Part shown: positions 9,008-18,365 of the stretch, in pieces | How positions within the stretch are numbered: the stretch's first letter is position 1 | Layout of the letters: the number at the start of each line of letters is the position of its first letter | Assembly (NCBI GenBank): GCA_006226595.1 | Contig: SBGP01000111.1 | Span: forward strand, 62,001-126,000 | DNA from: Deltaproteobacteria bacterium | GTDB taxonomy: Bacteria > Myxococcota_A > UBA796 > GCA-2862545 | Direction: 5' to 3' | Length of the DNA: 64,000 bases | Translations under genes and position numbers: made by a program | The notes under the pieces: model-generated | Told to the model about the DNA's origin: nothing | The model's input: only the letters and a program-made list of their open reading frames with translations | Databases searched by the model: none

Positions 9008-10488
9008 CCGCCAGCGTCGCCTCCGCCGCTTCCCTCGACCTCATCCGCGTCTACGGGCACGAGCTCTGCCTGCTCTCCGAGGGTCAGGCCATGGAAATAC
9101 ACGTCCGCACTTCCGCTGCGTCCATCGACCCACACACCGCGCAACTGGTCGGCGACCAGGGCGATATCGACGTCGACCTTGTACGACGAGCCCGGCGTGA
9201 GCGCGTCCAGTCGCAGATCGAGCGAGGAGAAGGTCACGCCGTTGTCCGTGGAGCCGGCGTAGTAGAGGTCGTTGTAGCCCTGGTTGCCGCCGTCATCGCG
9301 GTGATCGCGCCACACCACCGCGAGCGTGGCGTCCGACGCCGTATCGCACGGCCCCCACGCCTCGACGATCGGGTCGACGCTGTTCGCCTCGCCGCGGCCG
9401 CCGCCGTTGAGCGTGCGCTCCTCGTCCTGGAACGCCCCCCCAATCGCGCGGCGGTAGTACACGTCGTAGCCACCGTTGCGGTCGTCCTGCCACACCAGGT
9501 GACCGACGCCACAGGCGACGGCGACGTCCGGGAGGATGGAGTCGTGGAAGCCCGGGTTGTCGGAGTCGACGCGGACGGCCTCCCCCGCCCAGCTCGCTCC
9601 GCCGTTGCTGGTCCAGTTGATGTACACGTCGCGTCCGGCCTCGCCGTTGCGGGCGTCGTGCCACGCGACGTAGGCCGTCCCGGTCGCGTCCATCGCGACC
9701 TGCGGGGAGAACGAGTCCGCCGAGCCCGCCGGATCGCCCACATCCAGACGGAAGTCGTCTCCAAAGGACAGACCTCCGTCGTCGGACCAGGCCGCGTAGA
9801 TGTCCGACAGGCCGTCGCGGCTGTCCTCCCACGCGACCAGCACCATGCCGCCGCGAGCCGCCGCGATCTGCGGAAGCGAGGAGTAGGCCTCTCCGGGGGC
9901 ATCCGAGTCGAGCCGCCGCGGCGCATAGAAGAACTCGCCCGCATCGTCGGAGGTGGCCACGTAGATGTCGTAGGCACCGTTGCGCTGATCGCTCCACGTG
10001 ACCCACACGCCGTCTCCGCGCGCGGCGATACGTGGGTGAAGGCTGTGGGCGTTCCCCTCCTCGTCGTCGTCGAGCGCGATCGGGTCATCGAAGCGCAGGT
10101 TGCCCGCGCTGCCGCGGAAGCCGCGCACCAGGTACACGTTCTTGTTCTCGAGCACGCCGTCGCGCGTGTCCTCCCAGGTGACGAACACGTGGTCCTGGGT
10201 GCAGGCGATGTCTGGATGGGAGGCGTCGCCCACGCCATCACTGATGCGCTCGGGCTGAGAGAGCCAGGTGAGCCCGCCGTCCGCCGAGGCGTTGAGCCAC
10301 ACGGCCGCGTTGCCTCCGCGTGCGTCCGCCCACACGGCGTACACCTCTTCGCCGACCGAGCAAACGCGGGAGCCCTCGCTGTCCGGGTCGGCGCCGGGGT
10401 CGGCAAGGTCCACGCGGACGTCGCTCGACACGAGCACCTGGTCGCCGCCACATCCCGCCAGCACTGCGAGCAGCAGGCAGATCCGCAT
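9004..10488 (-). CDS. lipoprotein with eight Asp-box-like repeats, probable beta-propeller
   Basis: The 494-residue precursor begins [15 protein letters not shown]: a short signal peptide with lipobox LAGC and lipidation expected at Cys13. The rest is a repeat of the form [VTA]-W-x-D-x-R-x-G, seen eight times (for example [32 protein letters not shown]). These are interleaved with S-x-D-x-G-x-x-F strands typical of sialidase-like (BNR/Asp-box) propellers. No sialidase catalytic arginine triad or Tyr/Glu pair was recognised, so I read it as a non-catalytic surface or periplasmic propeller. It diverges from the FYDLN-acid gene. The function is unknown. Confidence 0.85.
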   Translation of the reverse strand: MRICLLLAVLAGCGGDQVLVSSDVRVDLADPGADPDSEGSRVCSVGEEVYAVWADARGGNAAVWLNASADGGLTWLSQPERISDGVGDASHPDIACTQDHVFVTWEDTRDGVLENKNVYLVRGFRGSAGNLRFDDPIALDDDEEGNAHSLHPRIAARGDGVWVTWSDQRNGAYDIYVATSDDAGEFFYAPRRLDSDAPGEAYSSLPQIAAARGGMVLVAWEDSRDGLSDIYAAWSDDGGLSFGDDFRLDVGDPAGSADSFSPQVAMDATGTAYVAWHDARNGEAGRDVYINWTSNGGASWAGEAVRVDSDNPGFHDSILPDVAVACGVGHLVWQDDRNGGYDVYYRRAIGGAFQDEERTLNGGGRGEANSVDPIVEAWGPCDTASDATLAVVWRDHRDDGGNQGYNDLYYAGSTDNGVTFSSLDLRLDALTPGSSYKVDVDIALVADQLRGVWVDGRSGSADVYFHGLTLGEQAELVPVDADEVEGSGGGDAGG

Positions 10489-10539
10489 CGCGTTCCTCCA
10501 CTTCCGTCCCCAGGCTAACCGAGGCGGGAGCCGGCTGCC

Positions 10540-10567
10540 TTGACGCGCGCCCGGGGTGTGGTATGTG
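10540..10567 (+). promoter_or_regulatory. candidate promoter for the FYDLN-acid gene
   Basis: TTGACG (10540-10545) and TATGTG (10562-10567) are separated by 16 bases and lie 36 bases upstream of the ATG. The -35 is strong and the -10 weak. Confidence 0.4.
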
Positions 10568-10602
10568 CGGCTGGATTACGTACCCCGCCTGGAGGCATCC
10601 GG

Positions 10603-10899
<297 letters not shown>

Positions 10900-10902
10900 T
10901 CG

Positions 10903-11721
10903 TCAGCCGTCCGAGTCCGAGGATTCGTCGAGAGGCCCTCCACCGTGCCACGGTGGGGGGCCTTCCTCGTAGTGGACGGCGATCTTGGTCAGGCCCGCTG
11001 CCGGCGCGGTCCTGCCGGCTCGTGCACGGTCCTGGCTCGCAAGCACCTCGCCCACCCATGCCGGGCCTTGGGCTCCCCGGCCGACTTCGTGCAGTGTCCC
11101 GGCGATGATGCGCACCATGTGCCGCAGGAAGCCGTTGCCATGGACGTCGAGGTGGACCTCGTCCCCTACTCGCGTGACCGACGCGCCGGTCACCTCGCGC
11201 ACGGCGTGTGCCGCGGCGCACCCGACTGCCCGAAACGCGCCAAAGTCGTGCCGCCCCACGAGCAGTGCAGCGGCCGCGTCCATCGCGGCGACGTCGAGCG
11301 GTCCACGGACCTTCCACACATGGGGCGCCCGTAGAGGACTGCGGGCGTCGCGGTCGAGCCAGCGGTAGCGGTAGTGCTTGGACCACGCCCATCGACGCGG
11401 ATCGAAGGCCAGCGGCACCTCGCGGGCGGTGACCACCGCGACGTCATCGGGGAGCATGCCGTTGAGGGCCTTGGCCATCGCCGCGACCGGACGCCGAGCC
11501 CGGGTCTCGAAGCTGATCACCTGCCCGAGGGCGTGCACACCCGCGTCCGTGCGGCCCGCGACCGACACGCGCACGGGGTGCCCGAGGAAGCGCTCGAGCG
11601 CGGCCTCGATTTCGGCCTGCACCGTGCGCTGACCGGGCTGTACCTGCCAGCCCGCGAACCGGGTGCCGTCGTACTCGAGGACCAGCGCGTAGCGACGGCC
11701 CGGCGGCTCCGGCTCGGCCAA
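10903..11721 (-). CDS. truA: tRNA pseudouridine(38-40) synthase
   Basis: TruA converts U38-U40 of tRNA anticodon arms to pseudouridine. The 272-residue protein has LEYDGTRFAGWQVQPG, the catalytic Asp59 in AGRTDAGVHALGQ, and the C-terminal GNGFLRHMVRIIAGTLHEVG. The start is a TTG at 11721, 4 bases after the stop of the upstream gene; no better start is visible. The last 20 residues (Gly/Pro/Asp/Ser-rich) lie beyond the conserved domain and coincide with a long hairpin that may terminate the convergent gene. Confidence 0.95.
   Translation of the reverse strand: MAEPEPPGRRYALVLEYDGTRFAGWQVQPGQRTVQAEIEAALERFLGHPVRVSVAGRTDAGVHALGQVISFETRARRPVAAMAKALNGMLPDDVAVVTAREVPLAFDPRRWAWSKHYRYRWLDRDARSPLRAPHVWKVRGPLDVAAMDAAAALLVGRHDFGAFRAVGCAAAHAVREVTGASVTRVGDEVHLDVHGNGFLRHMVRIIAGTLHEVGRGAQGPAWVGEVLASQDRARAGRTAPAAGLTKIAVHYEEGPPPWHGGGPLDESSDSDG
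10934..10962 (+). terminator. long hairpin inside the truA 3' end, candidate terminator of the FYDLN gene
   Basis: A stem of about 14 pairs (GGCCC...GGGCC outer, CACCGTG/CACGGTG inner, one G-U pair) is followed on the plus strand by TTCCTCG. It lies 35 bases after the FYDLN-acid stop, within the coding tail of truA. The T-tract is poor. Confidence 0.45.
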
Positions 11722-11725
11722 AGGC

Positions 11726-14044
11726 CTAGTAGTCCAGCTTGAGGCCGACGCTGACGTTGCTACCCGAGAGGTCGAAGCCCTCGCCCGGGTTCACGGTGGT
11801 GCGCCGGTACTCGATGGTGATGAACGTGTCGTTGATGCCCGTCTGCGCCTCGAGCAGGGACGCGCGGCCGGGCGCGAACGGGTCGAGGAGCAGGTTCACG
11901 CCTGCGCCCCAGTGATTGCCGAGCTTCGCGCCCTTCACGAAGTCGCGTCCACCCGCGCCGTCGTCCCAGCGCTCGCCGAACATCACGTAGTCGAGGCCGC
12001 CGCGCACGAAGGGCACGAGCAGCTGCTCGTCCATGAGCTGCAGGCGGAAGGTTCCGCTGAGCGACAGGGGCCACAGGGTGAGCATGGTGTCGACGTCGGA
12101 GCTGAGCCCGTCGGAGGACACGGCCCGATCGAACTTCCGGTACAGGCCAAAGCCGAGGTCGAGCTCGACCAGACGATGGATCTGCGGCCCCGCCTCGAAC
12201 ATGAGGATGCCGTGAGCATTGGAGCCGTACACGGACTGGATGTCCGCATCTTCGATGGTGCGGCTGCCGTAACGAATCTCGAAGTCGGCGCAGGTCGGCG
12301 TCATGTCGGTCCCGCGCTGACCGGGATGGAAGATGTCCTTCCAGCCGGCGCACAGCTTCTCGACGCCCTTCGGCTTGTCGCGCTCGATGGTGCTGTCCTG
12401 GGCCGATGCGGTGCTCGCGACGAGCAGCCCCGCGGCCACCACCGAGCGGCGACGACCGAGCAGACCAAACAGGCCGCCGAGGAACAGCCATCCCGGACCC
12501 TGAGTGGTCGCACAGCTCACTCCGCCGCTCTCGTTCGCGAGCTCGGCGGCGCTGTACACCTCTTCGGGGGTTCCGGTCTGCGTACGACTCATGGGTCCCT
12601 CCTGGCCACCCGCGTCCACTGCGCGCGCGCCAATCGTATAGCTCACCCCGTTGGTGAGCGGAGATAGCGTGACCTCGACGGCCTCGCCCGGGTTGGCCGA
12701 GACCTCGATCGGCAGTACGAGCTCGTCGGTACTGTCGAAGTCCGCGGGACCGCCGGTGGCGTAGTCGTCCGCGGAGAAGCTCTCGGTCGATGCATAGATG
12801 ACGTAGTGGTCGAGATCTTCGTCGTCCACGCCACTGACGGTGACGTGGAGTGAGCTCTCTCCGAAGCCCACACTCAGGGTGGGCGCCGGCGGCGGCGAGT
12901 CCACGACCACATCCGCGCGGTCGTGCCCCTCCACCCCGGAGGCGGTGGCGTACACCCAGATCCCGGTCGAGCCCTCGGCGAAGCGGCTATCGACGGTGAT
13001 CGGAAGCGTGACGGCCTGCCCGGAGAGCGCGGAACCGCTGCTGATCTGGCTGCCGTCGAGCACGACCCTGTAGGTCGCATCGCGGTCGACCACGAAGCTG
13101 AGGTCGACCTGGTCGCCGTCCTCGGCCTCTTCGGGAGTCACGGAGGCCTCGACCCACGGTGCCGCGGTGGCGATGTCGAGCTGACCGCCGCTGTTGCCGA
13201 GAAGCGCATAGCCATCGACCACCCGGATGTCGCGCACGGTGCCGGTCGGCGTGAGCGTGCGCACCACCCCGCCAATGCCGGAGGCCGCGTCGCGGACCTC
13301 GAGCCCGGCGCTCGTTGCAACCACCGCCCAGGGGTCGCTGGTGTCTTCGGAGGTCGCGAGTGCCGTGGGGCTGGAGAGTCCAGCGAGCGCGATCTGGAAG
13401 CTGGTGCCGACGAGCTCGGCGACCGTGCCCTGGTCACCGATCACGCCGTAGGCCGTGTTGTTGAACGACACCGCCACATCGTCGAAGGTGCCGGTCGCGA
13501 CGGCGACCGCGCTGGTCGGCACGCCCGTCGGCAGCGTGACCGTGGAGATGTCGTCGGCGCCGTGCCAGATGTACAGCCGATTTCCGACGAGCTGGCCCTC
13601 CGAGACCCCGGCGATGACTGCGGTCGTGGACGCGGCGGTGCCGTTGCTGACGCGCAAGAACTCGCTTGCCGAGGTGGCCTCGCGCACCACGAACAGCTCG
13701 TCGTCGTAGGCCCACAGGCCCTCGATGGACGCCTCCGAGGTCCACTCGGCACCGCGATCGACCAGGCTTCCGTGCACGAGTTCGTAGCGATGGACGTCGG
13801 TACCGCTGCACGCCACGTACAGCGCGCCGTCATCGACCGTCGCCGCCGTCGCCGTGCAGGCGACCGGATGCAGCTCCCAGGAACCCACGTCCAGCAGGTA
13901 CGCCGTGCTCCCCGAGAGAAAGCTCACCCACTGCTGATCCGGGCTGACGTCGAAGCGTTCGGGCAGCGACGAGCCGGCGGACACGGACGCGACGACGTCC
14001 GTGGGGGCGTCGGCGTAGGCGAGAGCGAGGAACAGAGCGAGCAT
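11726..14044 (-). CDS. exported propeller/Fn3 protein with internal MYXO-CTERM-like tail fused to an outer-membrane barrel
   Basis: This is one open frame of 772 residues from the ATG at 14044 (a GTG lies two codons upstream; AGG is 7 bases before the ATG). A signal peptide (MLALFLALAYA) leads into a repetitive beta region (to about 300), an Ig-like stretch and a fibronectin-III-like domain (about 386-490). Then comes a textbook MYXO-CTERM-like element: SCATTQ with invariant Cys511, the hydrophobic run WLFLGGLFGLL and RRR at 531-533. Instead of ending there, the frame continues with a second signal-peptide-like segment (SVVAAGLLVASTASA, cleavage after about 548) and about 220 residues resembling a myxobacterial outer-membrane barrel ending in KLDY. 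It may be two former genes fused by loss of a stop. Confidence 0.8.
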   Translation of the reverse strand: MLALFLALAYADAPTDVVASVSAGSSLPERFDVSPDQQWVSFLSGSTAYLLDVGSWELHPVACTATAATVDDGALYVACSGTDVHRYELVHGSLVDRGAEWTSEASIEGLWAYDDELFVVREATSASEFLRVSNGTAASTTAVIAGVSEGQLVGNRLYIWHGADDISTVTLPTGVPTSAVAVATGTFDDVAVSFNNTAYGVIGDQGTVAELVGTSFQIALAGLSSPTALATSEDTSDPWAVVATSAGLEVRDAASGIGGVVRTLTPTGTVRDIRVVDGYALLGNSGGQLDIATAAPWVEASVTPEEAEDGDQVDLSFVVDRDATYRVVLDGSQISSGSALSGQAVTLPITVDSRFAEGSTGIWVYATASGVEGHDRADVVVDSPPPAPTLSVGFGESSLHVTVSGVDDEDLDHYVIYASTESFSADDYATGGPADFDSTDELVLPIEVSANPGEAVEVTLSPLTNGVSYTIGARAVDAGGQEGPMSRTQTGTPEEVYSAAELANESGGVSCATTQGPGWLFLGGLFGLLGRRRSVVAAGLLVASTASAQDSTIERDKPKGVEKLCAGWKDIFHPGQRGTDMTPTCADFEIRYGSRTIEDADIQSVYGSNAHGILMFEAGPQIHRLVELDLGFGLYRKFDRAVSSDGLSSDVDTMLTLWPLSLSGTFRLQLMDEQLLVPFVRGGLDYVMFGERWDDGAGGRDFVKGAKLGNHWGAGVNLLLDPFAPGRASLLEAQTGINDTFITIEYRRTTVNPGEGFDLSGSNVSVGLKLDY

Positions 14045-14131
14045 GCACACACCTGCTGCAAGAGGCGTACCAGTCCAGCATAGCCGTCTGGAGCGCGATT
14101 CGAGGCCTCTTCGCAGGCCGAGCCCGACAAC

Positions 14132-14171
14132 CTGTCAGGTGCCCACCTCGACGGCGACGCACCCCTGACAG
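14132..14171 (-). terminator. inverted repeat after the Asd-like gene
   Basis: CTGTCAGG and CCTGACAG form an 8-base perfect stem core (extendable with GTG/CAC) and begin 4 bases after the stop at 14176. The spacer is long and no T-run follows, so it may be a terminator or an operator. Confidence 0.35.
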
Positions 14172-14175
14172 AGTG

Positions 14176-15171
14176 TCAACGCTGGCGGAGCATGGCTCCG
14201 GCCACGGCCACCGCCGCGGTAGCCGTACCGCGCAGGTTGTCGAGACCCGCCCAGATCTGCAGGCCATGTGGCGTCTGGCGAACGCGCCCGATGTGTACGA
14301 ACGGCTGGCCTTCCACGCGCCGCGGACGCGGCAGGTACCGCTGTCCAGAGGTCTCGGGGGCGATCATGCCGGCGTCGGTGAGCACGCGCTCGACCAGATC
14401 CGGTGCGGTCAGCCGCGAGGTGCGAATCGACAGGTTCACCGTCATGCCGGAGAACACGGGCACTCCGACCAGGGTCACGTGCACCGGGATCTCGGCACCG
14501 AGCAGGCGCTGGAGCTGGGTCGCGACCCGTGTCTCGCGGTCGGTCCAGCCGTCCGCACCGATGCCGCCGATGGCCGGCAGCAGATCGAAGGCGAGACCGT
14601 CCGGGAACACCTTCCGCGGCGGCGTTCCGCCGGAGAACAGCGCGACCACCTGCTTGGAGAGCTCGTCGATGCCATCGCGACCCGCGAGGCTTGCTGGCAC
14701 GAGCACGGTGGCCTCGACCTCGCCGACGATGCCCGCGCGTCCAAGCGCCGAGAGGATGGGCCCGATGAGCGTCGCCTCGGGTGCGGGCAGGCTGATCAGA
14801 CCCTTCGGTGCGGGCTCGGCGAGCAGCTCGGGGTTGACCCACGGCACGATCAGCGGGACGTCGGGGTCGTTCTCGAAGGCACCCGTGCAGTCGACGGTGA
14901 GCACGCCCTCGGCGACCGCACGCTCCCCCGTCTCACGGGCGATGTCCGGCGGAAGGGCGAGGAAGAGCAGGTCGAGGTCCTCGACGGCCTCGAAGCCGAG
15001 ATCATCAACAGCCACTTGGTGGTCGTTGTACTCGACGAACGGCACGGTGGTGCGCTCGCTGGCGAGCGGCACGATGGTGTCGGGCTTCCAGGGAGCGGCC
15101 TGGAGCACCGACAGGATCTCCTTGCCGAGCGCGCCGGTGGCACCGGCGACGCCTACGCGAAGCTGGGACAT
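14176..15171 (-). CDS. aspartate-semialdehyde dehydrogenase-like protein lacking catalytic residues
   Basis: The 331-residue protein has the Asd architecture: VGVAGATGALGKEIL nucleotide loop, VDCTGAF, VPVFSG and the C-terminal WAGLDNLRG. However, the NPNCSTI active-site loop is replaced by SLPAPEAT (residues 127-134, no Cys). The Gln-bearing loop reads VPASLAGRDG, and the catalytic His after VPVFxG is Met243. It therefore cannot use the known Asd mechanism and resembles the USG-1 type of Asd paralogue, whose role is unclear. It starts 7 bases after tsaB and probably shares its transcript. A functional asd may be elsewhere in the genome. Confidence 0.85.
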   Translation of the reverse strand: MSQLRVGVAGATGALGKEILSVLQAAPWKPDTIVPLASERTTVPFVEYNDHQVAVDDLGFEAVEDLDLLFLALPPDIARETGERAVAEGVLTVDCTGAFENDPDVPLIVPWVNPELLAEPAPKGLISLPAPEATLIGPILSALGRAGIVGEVEATVLVPASLAGRDGIDELSKQVVALFSGGTPPRKVFPDGLAFDLLPAIGGIGADGWTDRETRVATQLQRLLGAEIPVHVTLVGVPVFSGMTVNLSIRTSRLTAPDLVERVLTDAGMIAPETSGQRYLPRPRRVEGQPFVHIGRVRQTPHGLQIWAGLDNLRGTATAAVAVAGAMLRQR

Positions 15172-15178
15172 GGGTCTC

Positions 15179-15835
15179 TCAGTCGAACTTGGGCGGCCGG
15201 GCGTCCGGCGGCCGGATGTAGACGGGGCGGAGCGAGACGGGGTCGATCCCCTCTCCTCGCGTCAGCGCTTCCTCACCCATTCTCGCGAGAGCGTCCACCG
15301 CTGGCGACGGCCAGTCCGCGTGGACCCGCCCTCCGGCGGTCTCGACGAGCAGGCGGTACACACCCGCCCCCTCCCCGGTCGCGACGAAGCCGGCAGCAAC
15401 CTCGGCGAGCAGCGCCTCGGGCGTGACGTCGCGTGCCTCGCCTTCACCCCGACCGTCCACGAACCACTGCGCGTACACACGTGCCTTGCGCGCGTCGAGC
15501 ATCGACAGCACGCGGCCCTCGACGTTTCGTGCTCGGCTCGCCAGCGACGACAGACCGACGACCGGCAGGTTCGCCGCCATCGCGAGCCCACTCGCCGTCG
15601 CGAGGCCTACGCGGAGCCCGGTGAAGGCGCCCGGCCCCACCGCCACGGCGATGCCGTCGAGGTCGGCGATGCGCAGCGACGCCTCGGCGCACAGTTCCTG
15701 CGCCCAGGGAGTCAGACGCTGCTCGGAACCGCGCTGCACCCGCTCCGTGCGCTCGCGCACCTCGCCAGCCACGCGCAGCGCCACGCCGATGACGGGGCCG
15801 GTGGTGTCGATGGCGAGCACGCGACGCGCGCTCAC
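15179..15835 (-). CDS. tsaB: tRNA t6A biosynthesis protein TsaB
   Basis: TsaB partners TsaD and TsaE in making threonylcarbamoyladenosine at A37 of ANN-decoding tRNAs. The 218-residue protein has the ASKHA start RRVLAIDTTGPVIGVAL and the family motif VAVGPGAFTGLRVGLATASGLA. The gene starts with a GTG whose last two bases overlap the rseP TGA (GTGA, 4 bases), so it is translationally coupled to rseP. TsaD is encoded at 27837-28799 in this window. Confidence 0.93.
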   Translation of the reverse strand: MSARRVLAIDTTGPVIGVALRVAGEVRERTERVQRGSEQRLTPWAQELCAEASLRIADLDGIAVAVGPGAFTGLRVGLATASGLAMAANLPVVGLSSLASRARNVEGRVLSMLDARKARVYAQWFVDGRGEGEARDVTPEALLAEVAAGFVATGEGAGVYRLLVETAGGRVHADWPSPAVDALARMGEEALTRGEGIDPVSLRPVYIRPPDARPPKFD

Positions 15836-17547
15836 GTCGGCCCACCGAAGAGCACGCGGTTCACGTCGAACACGGTGACGAGGAGCATGAGACCGACGAG
15901 GAACAACACGCCCGCCATCTGGATGCGCTCGCGCACCGCCAGCGGAAGTGGGCGTCCGCGGATGCCCTCGAGGGAGTAGAACAGGATCTGGCCGCCATCG
16001 AGCACGGGAATCGGCAGCAGGTTGATCAGCCCGAGGCTGATGCTGAAGATGCCGATGAGACGGGCGTAGGAGTGCAGGCCGCGCTCGGCGACCTGGGCCG
16101 CGATGCTGAAGATGGCAACCGGGCCGCCGAGCCCCTCGCGGATGCGCATCTCGCCGGTGAGCAGCGAGGTCAGGCCCGAGATGGAGTCCTTGAACGCGCG
16201 GCCGACCTGGGGAACGCTGCGGCGTGCCGCCTCGAACGGACCGTAGAACACCGGGACGGTGTCACCGTCGAGGGTCGCGTCAGGCAGCAGGCGCACGCCG
16301 ATGAACGGGCGATACGCGATGCCGCCGGGCACCTGCGTGCGGTCCATGCGAGGTGTGAACGTCATCGGGATGCGCTCACCATTGCGCATGACCACGACAT
16401 CGAGCGCACGCGGGGTGGTGTTCGCATCGGTGCTCTGCGGCACCGTCGCATTCACCGCGTCCTTGATCTCATGGAACGCCGCGACCCGCTTGCCGTCGAT
16501 GGACCACAGGCGATCGCCCTTCTCCATCCCCTGCAGGCGCGCCGGCGCCGCGCCGGACTCGGGGTGGTCCTGGAAGTCCCACACGAAGACCTCGACCGGT
16601 ACCAGACCCCAGCGGTTGCCCCACAGGTCGTCCTCTGGCGGCGCCCACTCGCTGGCCTCGACAGTCAAGGTGAGGTCGGTAAGCGCGTCTCCCACCTGCC
16701 GCTTCACCGACAGGGTGTGGCGCGAGCCATCGAGGGCTGCGAGCAGCTCGCGGTAGGTCCGGACCGACGCGCCGTCGACCGCGACGATGCCGTCGCCGAC
16801 CTCGAGTCCCGCCACACCGGCCGGGCTCGACGGCTGGTCGACACCGATCCGTGCCGACTGTCGCCAGTGGCTCACGCCCATCGCGAGCGAGTCGAACTCG
16901 CCGTCCACCCAGCGCAGCTCGTCGGCCGGCAGGGCGACGTCGACCTCGGCCCCGCTGCGAGCGACGGTCAGGGTCACGCCGTTGCCGGGCCCCTTGCCCT
17001 CGATCACCCCGCGCATGTCCGCCCAGGTGTCGACGGCGACACCGTCCACCGCGACGACCCGATCGTCGGCGTGCAGACCGCGCTCCGCGGCAATGGAACC
17101 CGGGTAGACCTCGCCGATCTTCGTGTCCGCATGCGGTTCGCCGAGCATCAGCACAGCGGTGAACACGACGAAGGGCGTCACGAGGTTGAACAGCGGCCCA
17201 CCGAGCATCACGAGCAGCCGCTGCCAGATGGGCTTCTTCATGAAGTTCTCTTCGTCCGGGAGGTCCGCTTCCCAGTCCGGATCGCCGAACGGGTCGGCAC
17301 CGGAGAGCTGGACGTAGCCACCTACGGGAACCGCCGAGACTCGGTAGTCCGTGCCGTTGCGGTGGAAGCCCCACACGCGCGGGCCCATCCCGATCGAGAA
17401 CACGGGCACGCCGATGCCGAACAGCTTCGCGAAGACGAAGTGCCCGAACTCGTGGACCACGACGAGCACGCCGATCATGGCGATGCCCGCGAGTCCCGCC
17501 TGCGCGCCTCCCCAGAGGCCGGAGCTGGCGGCGAACAGTGCTGTCAC
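15832..17547 (-). CDS. rseP: RseP-family site-2 intramembrane metalloprotease with three PDZ domains
   Basis: RseP cleaves membrane-bound anti-sigma factors and remnant signal peptides within the inner membrane. The 571-residue protein has the zinc motif HEFGH in the first helix (VLVVVHEFGHFVFAK) and the C-terminal LLPIPVLDGG helix that supplies the third ligand. Three PDZ-like units are visible (around TKIGEVYPGS, SSPAGVAGLEVGDG and AAPARLQGMEKGD), one more than in E. coli RseP, which explains the extra length. The GTG at 17547 overlaps the cdsA TGA by 4 bases. The frame stays open further upstream but reads as a shadow of cdsA. Confidence 0.93.
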   Translation of the reverse strand: MTALFAASSGLWGGAQAGLAGIAMIGVLVVVHEFGHFVFAKLFGIGVPVFSIGMGPRVWGFHRNGTDYRVSAVPVGGYVQLSGADPFGDPDWEADLPDEENFMKKPIWQRLLVMLGGPLFNLVTPFVVFTAVLMLGEPHADTKIGEVYPGSIAAERGLHADDRVVAVDGVAVDTWADMRGVIEGKGPGNGVTLTVARSGAEVDVALPADELRWVDGEFDSLAMGVSHWRQSARIGVDQPSSPAGVAGLEVGDGIVAVDGASVRTYRELLAALDGSRHTLSVKRQVGDALTDLTLTVEASEWAPPEDDLWGNRWGLVPVEVFVWDFQDHPESGAAPARLQGMEKGDRLWSIDGKRVAAFHEIKDAVNATVPQSTDANTTPRALDVVVMRNGERIPMTFTPRMDRTQVPGGIAYRPFIGVRLLPDATLDGDTVPVFYGPFEAARRSVPQVGRAFKDSISGLTSLLTGEMRIREGLGGPVAIFSIAAQVAERGLHSYARLIGIFSISLGLINLLPIPVLDGGQILFYSLEGIRGRPLPLAVRERIQMAGVLFLVGLMLLVTVFDVNRVLFGGPT

Positions 17548-18365
17548 CCGAGGTCCTTCATGAGACGAAGGTATCCAACCAGAAGCGGCGCGACGAAGAG
17601 CACGGAGTCGATCCGATCGAGAAGGCCGCCGTGGCCGGGCATGATCCACCCGGAGTCCTTCACCTTGAACGCCCGCTTCATCAGGCTTTCCGACAGATCG
17701 CCGGCCACCGCGGAGGCTCCGAGGAACACCCCGAGCACCACGCAGTCGATCGGCGTGAGGCCGTGCCAGTCGCCGTAGGTCGCGCCGACAAAGCGCACCA
17801 GGAACAGCCCGACCACGCCGCCGAGCAGGCCACCGAAGAACCCTTCCCAGGTCTTCTTGGGGCTGACGAGCTCGTAGAGCTTGTGCTTTCCGAAGGCGCG
17901 GCCGGCGAAATACGCGAAGGTGTCGCCGGACCAGCTCACCGCCAGGACGACGAACACCCAGCCGAGCCCGTGGTCGAGCTGGCGAAGCCACACGAGCGAG
18001 GCGAGGAACAGGCCGATCCACACCTGACCGAGCACGTAGCGGCCCACGCTGTCCGCGGCGCGCTCGAGGTCACCGCCCGGACGCAGCATCACAAACGCCA
18101 TGGTCGCGACGACGAGGATCGGCAGCACCCAGCCGAGCGCCCCCTCCCCCGCGTACAGCGCCGCGGCGTGGGCCCCGCCGGCGGTGAGCGCGAGCCAGAT
18201 GCGGGCGACGAACACATCTTCCTTGAACGCCATCGACGCGAACTCGTCGACGCAGACGAGCAGCGCGAGTGCGGCGATGATCTGCACCGCCAGCACCCCG
18301 CCCAGGAACAGGGACGGCAGCAGGACGGCGAGCCCGACGACACCAGCGAGGATGCGCGTCTTCAC
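17544..18365 (-). CDS. cdsA: phosphatidate cytidylyltransferase
   Basis: CdsA makes CDP-diacylglycerol from phosphatidate and CTP at the inner membrane. The 273-residue polytopic protein carries the signature around LSESLMKRAFKVKDSG and PGHGGLLDRIDS near the C-terminus, and an SWSGDTFAYFAGR segment in the middle. Its GTG start at 18365 overlaps the uppS stop by 4 bases, and its own stop overlaps rseP. The order uppS-cdsA-rseP is widely conserved. Confidence 0.95.
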   Translation of the reverse strand: MKTRILAGVVGLAVLLPSLFLGGVLAVQIIAALALLVCVDEFASMAFKEDVFVARIWLALTAGGAHAAALYAGEGALGWVLPILVVATMAFVMLRPGGDLERAADSVGRYVLGQVWIGLFLASLVWLRQLDHGLGWVFVVLAVSWSGDTFAYFAGRAFGKHKLYELVSPKKTWEGFFGGLLGGVVGLFLVRFVGATYGDWHGLTPIDCVVLGVFLGASAVAGDLSESLMKRAFKVKDSGWIMPGHGGLLDRIDSVLFVAPLLVGYLRLMKDLG

